Shown here one piece after another: positions 1-10,947 of a stretch of 64,000 nt of DNA. Each line of letters opens with the position of its first letter. Position 1 is the first letter of the stretch. Below the pieces are notes generated by a model. That model searched no databases, was not told the DNA's origin, and saw only the letters and a list, made by a program, of their open reading frames with translations. The stretch is taken from positions 188,083 through 252,082 of the forward strand of contig KZ111148.1 of assembly GCA_002077045.2 (NCBI GenBank). The letters run 5' to 3'. A program made the position numbers and the translations under genes. The stretch is from Rachicladosporium sp. CCFEE 5018 (Eukaryota; Ascomycota; Dothideomycetes; Cladosporiales; Cladosporiaceae).

Positions 1-385
1 TCACGCCCCAGCCACTATCCATGAACAATGATCACTCGTACAAACCTGGCAGTCAGGAGCAAGATATAGCGAGTGTCTGGAGCGACCAACATTCGTTCTG
101 CTAATCGCATCAAAGTGCGATACGATCAGACGGCATCTCAATCAACAGCTACACTCGAGACCGATAGGTGAAACATCTTACGACAGAACGTGACACTTCA
201 GACTAGGTTGAACAACTGTTCACCTCGCTATCGAACTTCCGCAGGCGGTGCTCGAGCAAGTGTAGAAACTAGCCGTTGGCGTCTTGCAGAAAGGCTCCTA
301 CGGCCCAAGGTAACAAATCCTCAAGCTCATCTATCGCCAGGTCCTCCTTGCATTCCCATCTCTCATATCTTCTGCCCCCAAGCCA
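1..385. repeat. End of contig A; second copy of 5043-5427
   Basis: This block aligns without gaps to 5043-5427 (offset 5042), with about five substitutions. It ends at the first scaffold gap. Its last 23 bases (363-385, minus strand) are the final codons and TGA stop of an OsmC gene whose remaining sequence is at 36449-36864, across the misplaced contig B. The rest is the 3' flank of that gene. I see no other gene in it. Confidence 0.9.
363..385 (-). CDS. C-terminal end of the second OsmC-like gene (fragment)
   Basis: Read on the minus strand, this piece ends in the same codons (AWGQKI then TGA) as the complete OsmC gene at 5405-6004. It is the tail of the gene copy that begins at 36864 and runs into the gap at 36448. 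About 160 bases between the two fragments are missing. A long open frame running from here through the N run into the zinc-finger gene at 486 onward is an artefact of the gap filler. Confidence 0.75.
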
Positions 386-485
386 NNNNNNNNNNNNNNN
401 NNNNNNNNNNNNNNNNNNNNNNNNNNNNNNNNNNNNNNNNNNNNNNNNNNNNNNNNNNNNNNNNNNNNNNNNNNNNNNNNNNNNN
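386..485. other. Scaffold gap of 100 N
   Basis: Exactly 100 N, the conventional filler for a gap of unknown size. It separates the end of contig A, inside OsmC, from the start of contig B, inside a zinc-finger gene. The two sides are not contiguous in the homologous copy, where about 4.5 kb of other sequence lies between them. Confidence 0.98.
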
Positions 486-3400
486 CAACCCTTCAACACC
501 CCCATAAGCTCCCCCATCCCAAGCCCGAAATAGCAACTTCATATCAAGCGTCAACTCATCCCTCCCATAATCATCGCTAATATCGCCCACACTCCCAATC
601 TCGCGTCCATACTGCGCCGGATCCCCAGCAACAAACTGCTTAATGCGCTTCAGCAACCCCATCACTTGGCTGAAGCGTACGTTGGGAGGTGCAGCCCAGT
701 CATTGGGTCGATTGGACTGGATGAAGGACCGGCCAAGGAAGAAGAAGTGTACGCCGTCTCTGCTGAAACCGAAGCGGCGGAGGGAAGACGGGTTGGTAGG
801 TGCGGGGGTGTATTGAAGCGAAGTGTCGGTGTCCCACATACGTTTCCATTTGTCGAGGGCGTAGTTAAGGCGTTTCTTCTCCTGCTGGGCGTGTGCGGTT
901 TGGATGTTCGGCCCAAAGCCATCAGTCGGGGTTACATGGCCGTTACTGCTGTTGCCGTTATTACCGTGTTGATCCAGCCAGTCGTTTTGCGATAAAGGTG
1001 TGGCTGGTCCAGAGCCGCCGAAGCTCGCGCCGAAGCCTTGGAATTGACCGTCGGGTTGGAAGAGGACTTTTTGACAGGCTATGATGCGGACTATGAGGGC
1101 ATGAATGAGGATGAACTTGGAGTAGACGTTTGTTGTGTTATGGGGAACATTGACATTGAGCTCGATAAGGCGGCGAACAGACTCGCGCATACCTGCTTGG
1201 CGCATCTGGCGGGTTCCGGTAGTGTTCTTTGCTTGCGCATCGCGGCCATGGAGGCCAAGTGCTGCAGCGCACTCGTTCTGATCTTTCGCGTCCCAGGCAG
1301 CGTCATCAGCGGGTAGCGGTAGACGGATCTCCAGCGGATCCAGTTGAGGTGAGTTGTTGAAGTACATTGCCACCGCGGCGTCAGTCAAGAAAAGATGGTA
1401 CACCGCGCGATTGCGCTTCTCTTGTTCCAGCCAGCTATGCCAGTTCCAAGCGTTCGCCTCATCTTGCGTAGGGTTCTTACCCGAAGTGTGATGAAGTACG
1501 CTGTGGGCGTAGTGACCAGGTGGGGCAGTTTGCAACAAACCCATCGCACGGGCAACGCGGATCGTGTTCGGGTGATCGTTGATAGCGATGTCCCTCAGCT
1601 CCGGCGTACCATGCCATGTGTATATCGTATTCAGCATAAGCAAAGCCTGCAGCTCATCGACTTCCCAGCTTTGATTGCCAAGTCCTTGCGTCTGGTTGAT
1701 GCTGACCCTTTGATACACTGCAGAGTTGCTCAATATTGTGGCTCGTACAAAAGTCATCATTCGTCGCGACTGTATGACAGTCATCTTGGGGCTGTAGATC
1801 GCGCCGATACAGATGATGGCCAGCACCAGGGAGTTGCCAGCATCCGTAAGCTTGAACGTCGGCATATGCAGTATCGGCCAGTGTCCGTGGAAGGAAGTGT
1901 AATGTTCAGCAAAGTGCTTTACGTTCTCCACTGTCAGACAGGCCTTGACAAGGTCCGCAGCCTCCGGATCGTTCACAGCAGGGTGCCCACCATCCGGGAA
2001 GCAAAATTGAAACAGCTGATCGACCTTGCCCTGCAAAGGATCGTCCAGGCTCCAATTCGGAAAGCCAGGTATCCCGTTCTCCTGCTCTGCCTCCTCGCCC
2101 CCATAGCTGCCAGGGTGCGAGTAGAGACTACCTAAAAAAGAATCGCTCCCAGTCTCGTTGAATGGCTTCGAATCATCCTCGCTCTTGATATTCATGCCCT
2201 GAGAGCCCGCGTTCGCAGGAAGGTTTCCGCCGATGAAACCGTCCTGGCCACCCTGGGTGAACATGCGGCTCCAGTCCATGGAGTGGCCGCCGTTCGTCAT
2301 CTGCTGCTGCTGAACAGGACTATTGGTGTGGCTGTTGTTGAACCGCGAGCTCTGCTGGCCTAAAAAAGACATCTGCTGGGGTTGTTGATGGTTGTTGTAC
2401 ATGTTGTTGCCGTTCATGTGTTGTGGGCTATTCATATGCTGTGGACTGTAGGGATTGGCGTATCCAGGCTGCATGCCACCGCCGTTTGTGCTGTTATGCA
2501 CGGCGTATGTGTGAAGATTCGGCTGATACGCCTGGGACGTGCTCATCTGCTCTGCGCCGGAAGCTGCTGCACCGAGTATTCCCAGGCCGGCTATGCTCCC
2601 TCGATGACTATTAATCGCACTAGGGTTGATCAAACTGTTGGCGCGAGACGATCGGACTGAGCCATCTCCGTTGACCGTAGGACTACTGGTTGCGTTACTC
2701 ATTCCAGGATACGGGTTTGGCCCAGCGACTTCGCTGAGACCAGCAAGTCCAATTGGTCCGTCCTGCTGGCTCATTGAAAGACGATTACTGGAGTTGTTCT
2801 TTCGTTGATGCGCAAGGTGATTGGCTCCAGTTGGGTTCCCTCGGCGGATCGAGCACTTCTGAAAGTGACGCTTCAAGATGTCACTCCGCGAGAATGTATC
2901 CTTGCAGAGATGGCATGAGTATGGCCGATCGCCGGTATCTGCAGTGTGTCAGTCAGATGTCTTACCTCTCTGAACAAAAAGCTACTCACGTCTCAACATA
3001 TGCCGCTTCAAGTGCTTCGCGTGCAGGTACGTCTTGTTACAATGTGGACACGGGAACTTTCCATCGGCATCCTTCTGGGGTATCATGTTTTTGCTCGCCG
3101 TACCAGTACTACTGGCAGGCACGTTCGGTCGCCCAGGCGCACTTGGCAGTATCCCGCGCCGACCTTGAGATCCGACCACATGCGTAGGCGCTTCCTCACC
3201 CTGCGTGAACGACGTCTGCTGTTGACCTAGTTGTGATGAAGGCAGACCAGACATGTTATGCGCCGAGCTGCTCATCCCGCCTGGAGGCATTGGACGGATT
3301 GTTGTATGAGGCGCGCCGGCAACGTTTGGTGGAAGTGAAGTTGCGGTTGATGAAGGGAAGGCGGCCGAGGAAGTCATGGCCCAGGAAGGGTAGGCAGGCG

Positions 3401-3767
3401 GGCCCATGGCATTGGCGGGTGATATATGTGTGTAGGCATTGGACGCGCCGCCAGCCATCGAGGCGGAAGTGGGTGTGTGCGGTGTTGTCGGCGTGTGGCT
3501 CTGGCTGCCTGGGTGCGACGCGTAGGACATGGATCCGAATTGCGCATAGCCTCCATTCTGTCCAGCGGGTTGTTGAAGTGGTGGGAGTGTGGTGTGGTTG
3601 TTCGAGTCCTGGTGCTGACCAGGGCCGGGCAGGTTGCCATACGAGTTGTGCTGTTGCTGCTGGTGGTGTTGCTGCTGCTGCTGTCCAGGTTGCTGATGCT
3701 GCTGCTGCTGTTGCTGGTGGTGAGGCGGATATGGCATGTAGCTCTGAGGCTGAAAGTTGTTGTCCAT
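486..3767 (-). CDS. C2H2 zinc-finger / fungal-specific transcription factor, 3' end lost in gap
   Basis: Probable nuclear Pol II regulator. I place the start at 3767 (MDNNFQPQ). Exon 1 is 3767-2990, a 51-nt intron is 2989-2939 (GTGAGT donor, CTGCAG acceptor), and exon 2 runs into the gap. Splicing completes two tandem fingers: C240, C243, H256, H260, the linker TGDRPY, then C268, C271, H284, C288. The second finger is therefore C2HC. The N-terminal third is rich in Gln/His, with a polyQ run near residues 16-42. Exon 2 contains a fungal_trans-type middle region (for example FPDGGHPAVNDPEAADLVKA). About 1,077 residues are visible and the C-terminus is missing. The combination of two fingers with the fungal regulatory domain is common in filamentous ascomycetes; the target genes are unknown. 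Confidence 0.88.
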
Positions 3768-5404
3768 GGTTATGGGGAGGGGCGCCGACTCCACAATCAA
3801 GTGGAGAGGACGAGGGGAACTGGAGGCTGTGGCGACCAGTAACCGCGCATCAGACCCCACGGTCGGGTAAGGAAGACGTCAGCCCGTGGCGCGCCGCTGT
3901 ACAAGAATATGTATAAGCGCGTAGAATGGGGATGTTGTTAGAATAGAGTACTGGGACCCGCTGAAAGCGAATACTCGCGCAAGACGCCTGTGCAGCAGTG
4001 ATGAGATGAGCAGCGGCTTCAGTGCCGGATGGCGGGTATTCCTCGGCGAGGGCAGGAAGAAAAATCGGTTGACCGGGCGAAAACTTTGTGCTCTGCTGGT
4101 GTGGCCACTGCGTGCAGGGAGTGGTTTGGTAAGCAGGTCTGTCGCGTGTCGAGGTAGTATACTGTATCAGCTAGCAATACTGTCGCGAGTCGTGCGTGTA
4201 GTGGGCTACCCTCGAAGCAACGCAATGATGCTCTGCCCTACGGTATCGGATGTCGAGGAGATCTACCCACTAGAGAGAGTATGGGCCGCGGGAGGTGGAG
4301 CAGGACTCAGGAACACCCACGAAGCGAAGAATTGATGCACGTAATCGCAGAATAGCGGGTCCCGGTCAGCCTCAGTGGGAAGAGAAGAAGCAAAATCGTG
4401 CGCACGACGAGTCTCGAGGGCGATGGCGACTCATCATCATCACAACATTGGACTGACAAGACAAGTATTCGGATGCGAGAGCCGGACATCAAGCCGTTGA
4501 AATCAACGGACTCGCCTGCTGGGGCTGCGTCATGTCCTATCGGATCGCGCCTTATTGCCGCATGGCGTGGCATTTGGCTTTTGAAGGGATCGTGGTATTG
4601 TCAGCAATCTTGTCGTTGATTATACGTGATTATACTGCAATTTCTGCTTATCATAGTGAAGAGAAACGAAACGACGACAATATCTCATCATCAGTGATCG
4701 AGCATCGCCGTCACCCTTGCGCGATGCTCCCGTCGATCTGGCTGTCGGCAGCGAGAGCCAATTTGTCGGAGTCGGAGCTGACGCCGTGACCATGGTGAAC
4801 TTTGCGCGCATTTGCACGTTCGAACAGTATCGATCGGATCTGGTACGAGAGAAATGGGCGTTCGCAGACGGCTCACCAAGCTGCACGCGATCGAAAACCG
4901 GCAACCCGAACACAAATCATTGTATTCAGCATCGTTCATCGCGACTTGCCTCGAGGTTCATTCACCCGAAGACCGACCACGGCGATGACTCGGAAAGAAT
5001 GCCCTAATGCTACAGTACCATCACGCATGGCGCCACGATGTCTCACGCCCCAGCCACTATCCATGAACAATGATCACTCGTACAAACCTGGCAGTCAGGA
5101 GCAAGACATAGCGAGTGTCTGGAGCGACCAACATTCGTTCTGCCAATCGCATCAAAGTGCGATACGATCAGACGGTATCTCAATCAACAGCTACGCTCGA
5201 GACCGATAGGTGAAACATCTTACGACAGAACGTGACACTTCAGACTAGGTTGGACAACTGTTCACCTCGCTATCGAACTTCCGCAGGCGGTGCTCGAGCA
5301 AGTGTAGAAACTAGCCGTTGGCGTCTTGCAGAAAGGCTCCTACGGCCCAAGGTAACAAATCCTCAAGCTCATCTATCGCCAGGTCCTCCTTGCATTCCCA
5401 TCTC
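3768..5404. other. Intergenic region 5' of the zinc-finger gene
   Basis: About 1.6 kb between the start of the zinc-finger gene and the stop of OsmC. It should hold the promoter and 5' leader of the former and the 3' flank of the latter. No coding frame here looks convincing. The last 360 bases are the stretch duplicated at 1-385. Confidence 0.6.
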
Positions 5405-6004
5405 TCATATCTTCTGCCCCCAAGCCATCCCCCTCTCAATCCCATCCTCACTGTTCTGACTACTTCTCAAACTGACCCGAACCTCCGGCTTCCTCACAAT
5501 CGTCTGCAGCACAACACAATACCTCTCCGTGAGCTTCCCAAGCCTTTCTATCTTATCCTCCTCCACTTCCGCGCCGTCCTCAAGCTTGATCTCAAACCCC
5601 AGCCGTATCCCCTGGAACCCCACTGGCGCTTCGCGGTCGACGCCCATCGTCCCGCGAAAATCGAGGTCTCCCTCTGCTGTTACGGTCCCGCTCTTGATCG
5701 GGATGTCGAGAGCTGTAGCGACAGCTTTCAGCGTTACCCCAGCGCAGGCTACGAGCGCTTCGAGCAACATGTCCCCGCTGCAGAGTTCGCCGCTGATATC
5801 GGGATCATCGCCGCCGGCTTTGGGGTGTAGGCCGGCGAGTTTGGCTTTTGCGCCTTGTATTTGCTTTCCAGTGTCTAGCTTGCAGGTTATGCTGCTGGAG
5901 TCTAGGGTTCCTTTGGAGGTGAGGGTCACGAGCGCGGAGGAGGGGTCGGATTTGTAGGATGCTTTTATGGGGGCTTGCTTTTCGCGGAGGGCGGCGGAGG
6001 CCAT
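5405..6004 (-). CDS. OsmC/Ohr-family peroxiredoxin-like protein
   Basis: A predicted 199-residue thiol protein of the OsmC fold, a family that reduces organic hydroperoxides. The peroxidatic-type Cys is in LVACAGVTLK (C87) and the resolving-type Cys is in RYCVVLQT (C163). A further Cys (C75) sits in ELCSGDMLLEAL. I chose the ATG at 6004. The frame stays open upstream to 6199 without another ATG, with a Ser/Thr-rich stretch, so an upstream exon with a targeting sequence is possible. It is divergent from the DhaL fusion at 7150. A second copy differing by about 1 percent is split between 36449-36864 and 363-385. The family is clear; the peroxide substrate is inferred. Confidence 0.85.
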   Translation of the reverse strand: MASAALREKQAPIKASYKSDPSSALVTLTSKGTLDSSSITCKLDTGKQIQGAKAKLAGLHPKAGGDDPDISGELCSGDMLLEALVACAGVTLKAVATALDIPIKSGTVTAEGDLDFRGTMGVDREAPVGFQGIRLGFEIKLEDGAEVEEDKIERLGKLTERYCVVLQTIVRKPEVRVSLRSSQNSEDGIERGMAWGQKI

Positions 6005-7149
6005 GGCTGAAGGGCAAGGGGATGTCACGGACGGGGTTGCGGGGGTGTATCCACTCCGGTCGGCTGAGACGAGCCCAAAGCTACTGTAGAGGTGGCTGCT
6101 GGAGTGAGAAAGCTTGCCAGTGTACTCGTGAGAGGCCGAATTTAGTAGGAAAGTACGAATCGACGTGAGGGCCGTCTCTCGGGGGCAGAACAATGTCAAG
6201 TCTGCTATTCTGGGTACGTTCGACAGGAGTAGAGGAGTATTTCAAAGATGACTGAGACGCGAGAAAACTGGAAGATACAAGTGGAAGATACCTACTGATC
6301 AGTGCGTCTGGTTGTGCATGGATACGATCTCGTAGCGCCGGACGAACAGCGATTCCTTGTCAGTGACAGGCGCGTCGATGCAATGTTCCCTTTGCCCCGC
6401 ATACGCGTTGTTCTCGTTACCCCTCTATCATGTTCGCACACCAAGCCGCTACACCGAGTTGTCCCGGACTCTCGATGGGCAGTGTGCATGATCTTGATGG
6501 TGCTGATCGAGGGTATGTGTGCATTGTAGAGGTACAACGTCCTCTTGTCAATACGTGCCAGCAGCTCAGCGTCGAACGTATTGAAGTTCTCTACGGTCAG
6601 CCTGTCAACGAGATACAAGTACCCCACATTTGAAGTGGGTGTCAATCAACTCCACCGGAATACTCAACGTGGGCATCCGGATCACTTCCATTGTTCATGA
6701 ACAGCCTGACATCAGATGTGCAGCTTCACGAGAGCTTCCACGACCGTTCCCACTTTCGCCGAGGAACGGCAATCGCCCGTGAGCTATGCCACATGCTAGC
6801 ATGTACATGTGAATGTCTGTCGGAGCAATAACAGCTAGCTCTTGCCGCGACGTATGTAGGTCGTCGTCACTTTCACCCTGCCCATGATCGCAGGACACAT
6901 ATCACTGCCATCCCTCGATACCTGAGCAGTTGACAGTGCCGTACCGGTCTAGTTGTGTGAGCGGAAGATAGCAGTTCCTACGTCAATGAGAGAAAGCTGC
7001 GACTCCACGACCCATAGACCAAGCAACACACTACTTCTCGAAGGCACTGTAGACCTGACGTATTGTCTTGAGCGCTTCCTTAATCACCCAAGGACTTTCT
7101 CGGTCACGGAGAGGGAGATACTCTCATACAAAGCACGCAATTTACCACA
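6005..7149. other. Divergent intergenic region OsmC / DhaL fusion
   Basis: About 1.15 kb containing both promoters. It is nearly identical to 36865-38011 of the other copy. A perfect 12-bp palindrome, CATGCTAGCATG, lies at 6792-6803. No coding frame is supported. Confidence 0.6.
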
Positions 7150-8700
7150 ATGGCAGTCGTCGTCGAGCAAACCATTCCCTTCGATGCCAGCGCTCTCGAC
7201 CTCAAGAACCCGACGAGATGGAGCACTATACTACCGTTGATGCGACCCAACGTACGGGCCACAAAGACACCCAAGAACCAAACCATCCTCATCGATGAAG
7301 CTCAGGCCGACAGCAAGTCAGTCGGCATAGCCGCCATCGGCAATCTTGGAAACTTCTCGAGCAAGCTTCTCGACGACAAGCAGATCACTGCAATAGTGAC
7401 AGACCAGCGGGGAAGTGGCGTGCTCACCGCGCAGGATGTCGACTACGCGATCAAGAAAGCTGGAGTGAAGCTTGCGCATGGTCTTGTTGTTGTGCGCTCG
7501 GGCAAAGAGATGCATGTTGAGGTGCACGAGTCGGACTTGGTGGAGATTGAGGTGAAGAGTGAGGTAGAGATGGATCATGTCATCCACTTGATCAACAATG
7601 CGACAGACTCGTGCCGAGCTTCGATCCACCGGACTACCGAGCTGCTAAAGATATTCGCGAAGCAGTCCAGCACAGCTTGCTCCCGTTTCCACGTCGAGAA
7701 GGCTGATGGTAACCCTGCAATTGTACATGGTGGAGGGCAGACACTAGGCTTTGAGAAAGCTAAGCATGCTATTGAGAGGGATCTGAAGCATGTCTTGAAG
7801 TTTCGCGAGCCACAGACGGTGCCAGTCACAGTGTCAGTGCATTACTCGGATGTCAACGGATTGAGTCGATTGGAGAACTACATTTTAGCGAAAGAGATTG
7901 CGGAGTATCTTGAGGCGAAGCTGATCCCATACAGGCTGTCGCATTCGACTATACTCGATCACAAGGAGCTGGCGAGAGGTTTTGCTGTGTCGATATGTCC
8001 GCTGCCGGTGGAGCTCCTGAGTGCACAGCCGAAGCCGAAAGCGCATCAAGCGGCAGCAACCTCTGACACGTCCGAGCGCAGCGCTGCAGCAGTCACATCC
8101 AAATCCAAGATGATATTCGACGATGCACAGGTCCGGATACGGATCCAGGCGGGCTGTAAAGCTGTGATTGATGACGAGCCAAGAATCACTGAGTATGACA
8201 CCATTGTCGGTGATGGTGACTGCGGGTACACGCTCAGAGATGGTGCGAAGCAGGTGCTAGCGTTCATCGAAGGCAAAGATCTATCTCTATTACCGCAGGT
8301 TGTCGGTGACCTCGTCCTTGATCTCGAGGTCAACATGGGCGGCACCTCAGGCGCACTATACTGCATCTTCTTGACAGCACTTGCGGCATCACTGGCCGCC
8401 GAAGATTGCGTGCCGAAGGCCTTGCAGAGCGCGCTGGACCAATTAATGAAGTATACCCGGGCGCGGCTTGCCGATCGGACGATGATGGATGCGCTGATTC
8501 CGTTTGTCGATACACTGAATAAGGCTGGGGATGCGCAAGCTGCTGTGGTCGAAGCTGAAAAAGGTGTCGAAGGGACGAAGAAGATGGAGGCGCAGCTGGG
8601 GCGGAGTGCGTATCTGGACGAGAGCACCACACAAGGTGTGCCTGATCCGGGTGCATATGGGTTGCTGATCTTGCTGAAGGCTATGAGTAACGCTGCTTGA
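7150..8700 (+). CDS. Degenerate DhaK-like domain fused to a DhaL (dihydroxyacetone kinase nucleotide-binding) domain
   Basis: A 516-residue, single-exon protein. Residues about 330-516 form a DhaL domain: GDGDCG (354-359) for Mg-ADP/ATP binding, MGGTSGALY (396-404), DRTMMDAL (442-449), GRSAYL (484-489) and GVPDPGA (496-502). The N-terminal 300 residues resemble DhaK only weakly. A segment like the DhaK C-terminal lobe is visible (SRLENYILAKEIAEYLEAK, then a TILDHKELARGFAVSI stretch). The Gly-rich GGGHEP loop and the substrate His of DhaK are absent. A complete DhaK is encoded 6 kb away at 14864, so the two may form a heteromeric ketose kinase. Start: the first ATG, conserved in the copy at 38012. 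The copies differ mainly at silent sites, which shows selection on the protein. Confidence 0.85.
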   Translation: MAVVVEQTIPFDASALDLKNPTRWSTILPLMRPNVRATKTPKNQTILIDEAQADSKSVGIAAIGNLGNFSSKLLDDKQITAIVTDQRGSGVLTAQDVDYAIKKAGVKLAHGLVVVRSGKEMHVEVHESDLVEIEVKSEVEMDHVIHLINNATDSCRASIHRTTELLKIFAKQSSTACSRFHVEKADGNPAIVHGGGQTLGFEKAKHAIERDLKHVLKFREPQTVPVTVSVHYSDVNGLSRLENYILAKEIAEYLEAKLIPYRLSHSTILDHKELARGFAVSICPLPVELLSAQPKPKAHQAAATSDTSERSAAAVTSKSKMIFDDAQVRIRIQAGCKAVIDDEPRITEYDTIVGDGDCGYTLRDGAKQVLAFIEGKDLSLLPQVVGDLVLDLEVNMGGTSGALYCIFLTALAASLAAEDCVPKALQSALDQLMKYTRARLADRTMMDALIPFVDTLNKAGDAQAAVVEAEKGVEGTKKMEAQLGRSAYLDESTTQGVPDPGAYGLLILLKAMSNAA

Positions 8701-9043
8701 GAGGTCAGCCACTGCTCCCTACGCAGTGCAGTGGTTGGTTCGAGAAGTCTGACTGGGGTGCTGCATGTGATACCGGCGTTGGTGCTTTGCATCTGGGCAA
8801 GATTGTATTGATAGTAAACATGCTTCGATTGTTGTGCTTTCGATAGCGTATCAAATCGACAACATGGCGATACATAGTAAACGCATGCTATCACTGGCTT
8901 TGGAATCCCGCTCCCTTGATATGATAGTCAACAGCGTAGCCGAAGTAAGAGCTATCAGTGCCTGCGCCGCTGAGCAGCTGTAGGACCCTCGCAGTCATGC
9001 ATTGTCGATCATAGATCCTCTCCTTGAGTGTTAGCCAGCTTCG
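8701..9043. other. Convergent 3' flanks
   Basis: About 340 bp between the stop of the DhaL fusion (plus) and the stop of the F-box-like gene (minus). It is AT-richer than the genes, and I see nothing else in it. Confidence 0.5.
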
Positions 9044-10012
9044 TCAGGTGATCAATCTCGGCATCGACAAAGCTGAACGCACAACTTCAGAGCATCGTGA
9101 ATCTCCAGATGACACAAAGCGGTATCTTTGACCCTGCTGCTTCCACTCGACATCGATCTGATCAATGCCGCGTAGCTCGAGAAGAGCTTGTACTCCGTTC
9201 GTGATCCACAATGGTGCCCAATCGCCGATTAGCCTTGGCCGGTCAAATCTCAGAGTGAGCGTAGACAATATCTCGCAAGAACCCAGTAGAGCGAATGCGA
9301 TGGCATCGCATCGTTGACCGCATGCTACGTCGACAGAGCTCAGCAACTGACGTCCCGAATGTCCGATCTGCCTAAGGAAAAGGTACAGGTCTCGGGAGGA
9401 GGCAAAAGCATACGTCACGTTGCGGAAAAGTAGGTCCAGAGCTTCCGCATGGATGACTTTGCAAGTCGAGAGTAGTCTCGACAGTGTGAGATCCCGGTGG
9501 CCAGGTCGATGAAGGCCACGCTCGGTGATCATGCGGTTCGAGTCGCGATTGAGCTGGACCATCTTCGTGACGGGACTTGCTGGGGGAATGATATACGAGT
9601 AGATTTGTAGGCGCAGTTCTGCTGGAAGGGTGAAGAGACCGCTGGTTTGAGCCGAGTTCGACGCAGACGGTGCTGCCTTTCGTTCCCATCGATCCCGAGC
9701 TTTCGCAAAGTCGTAGCGGCCAATGTCTGGCTTGAGAGATTCGAACGGAAATCGTAGCTGTAGGTGGGTGCACTTCGGGTGATGTAATGAGAGTCTACCA
9801 TTCGTGAGATCGACCATCGGTCCTTCCAGAATGGCGATACTAGTAGCTTTCGGCACGAACCTGCTGCACTCTATGCATCGGGAGCCGTCTTCGAGGCTTT
9901 CGAGTGGCGGTCTGTCACAGGTGTGACCCATTGCTGCCAACTGCCGGCTCGAGGTGATGTTCGCGTTCCAGTGCGGGAGGAAAGTCTCGAGGCGGGTGGC
10001 GTAGGTGGACAT
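9044..10012 (-). CDS. F-box-like protein with N-terminal Cys pairs
   Basis: A 322-residue protein. The motif LFTLPAELRLQIYSYI in the middle is typical of the degenerate F-box that opens many fungal proteins. It is followed by LLSTCKVIHAEALDLLFRNV, the usual second helix block, and by hydrophobic stretches that could be degenerate repeats. The N-terminal part has a CIECSRF Cys pair of unknown role. I chose the ATG at 10012 (CACC before ATG); the frame is open to 10135. Such proteins may serve as SCF substrate adaptors, but this one is unassigned. The copy on contig C is broken by a nonsense codon, so this may be the only working version. Confidence 0.7.
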   Translation of the reverse strand: MSTYATRLETFLPHWNANITSSRQLAAMGHTCDRPPLESLEDGSRCIECSRFVPKATSIAILEGPMVDLTNGRLSLHHPKCTHLQLRFPFESLKPDIGRYDFAKARDRWERKAAPSASNSAQTSGLFTLPAELRLQIYSYIIPPASPVTKMVQLNRDSNRMITERGLHRPGHRDLTLSRLLSTCKVIHAEALDLLFRNVTYAFASSRDLYLFLRQIGHSGRQLLSSVDVACGQRCDAIAFALLGSCEILSTLTLRFDRPRLIGDWAPLWITNGVQALLELRGIDQIDVEWKQQGQRYRFVSSGDSRCSEVVRSALSMPRLIT

Positions 10013-10947
10013 GGTGGTATAGTGAGCGTCGTGCTGGTACTTATTCGCTCGATCGTGCCGTGAGAGATGTGAGTGTCGCTGTGCCTGCCACAGATGTCCT
10101 TGTTTTCGTATTTTGATGCCTATTAGATCGCGCAAGCCGTGTGTCAGGCAATTGGGTTCATGTAGGCGATGCGTGTGGTGGCACTGCTGATAATGTAGCA
10201 GCCCGCTGATCCAGTCCGCCGTTTACATCAGCATCACCGCGACTTGCCCATGTACCTCTTGTCGTGCACAACTCGATGTGTGCTGATCATGAGTTACGGT
10301 AGTGTTCCATAGCATGGGTATTACATGTTTGGAGAGGAGTGAGGTGGAGCGCGGGTGCTTCCGACACGACCTCACGTCTTGGCAGTTGACCCTATGGAGA
10401 AGGTACATGACAGATATACAGTGGCCGGCTTTGCAGCGCTACATGGACGTTGCAGAGCCAATCGCTTGACCGTAAGTGAGTTCCGTTTTTCGGTGTCGTG
10501 ATTGGCGCGTGGGAGTCAGATCTCAGTTTTCGTGCGGAAGTCAAAATTTCACGTGCTCTTTCCTCTTTCGGTCAGCAAGAATGTTTTCTTTCGGTCCAGG
10601 ACCAATGGTCTCATTCTATGTCATCGACAAGAGAGCTATCGCAGGGGAGATGTGGAGATGCTGTACGATGCCTTTAGCGGCGCCCACGCTGCGGATCCGG
10701 GTTCTGGCATGGCCTGCAAGCAAATTCCCTCAGGGCGCCCCTCCATGACCCCGCGGCCATTTGGAGAGCTACAAAGCATGCAAGGGTCAGCAGAACTTGT
10801 ATCAGAGGCTTCTGATACGTTGTGCTGCGCTATGTGTCATCTGTGGAGGCAGCCAGCGCCCACAGACTGCCAGATCCCTCTGCAAGGTCCCCCAGTCCAT
10901 TCTTGACTTACTACATGTACGAGCATAATGCTCTGAGCCTCAACAAT
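10013..10947. other. Intergenic region upstream of the tRNA
   Basis: About 0.9 kb between the F-box-like gene and the tRNA. It is homologous to 40873-41806. Short frames are present but differ between the copies by indels, so none is supported as coding. The bases just before the tRNA read CAACAA, a usual Pol III start context. Confidence 0.5.

Noticed and set aside
5318..5830. Long plus-strand frame over OsmC
   Set aside because: It is the antisense shadow of the OsmC gene and its translation has no family features.
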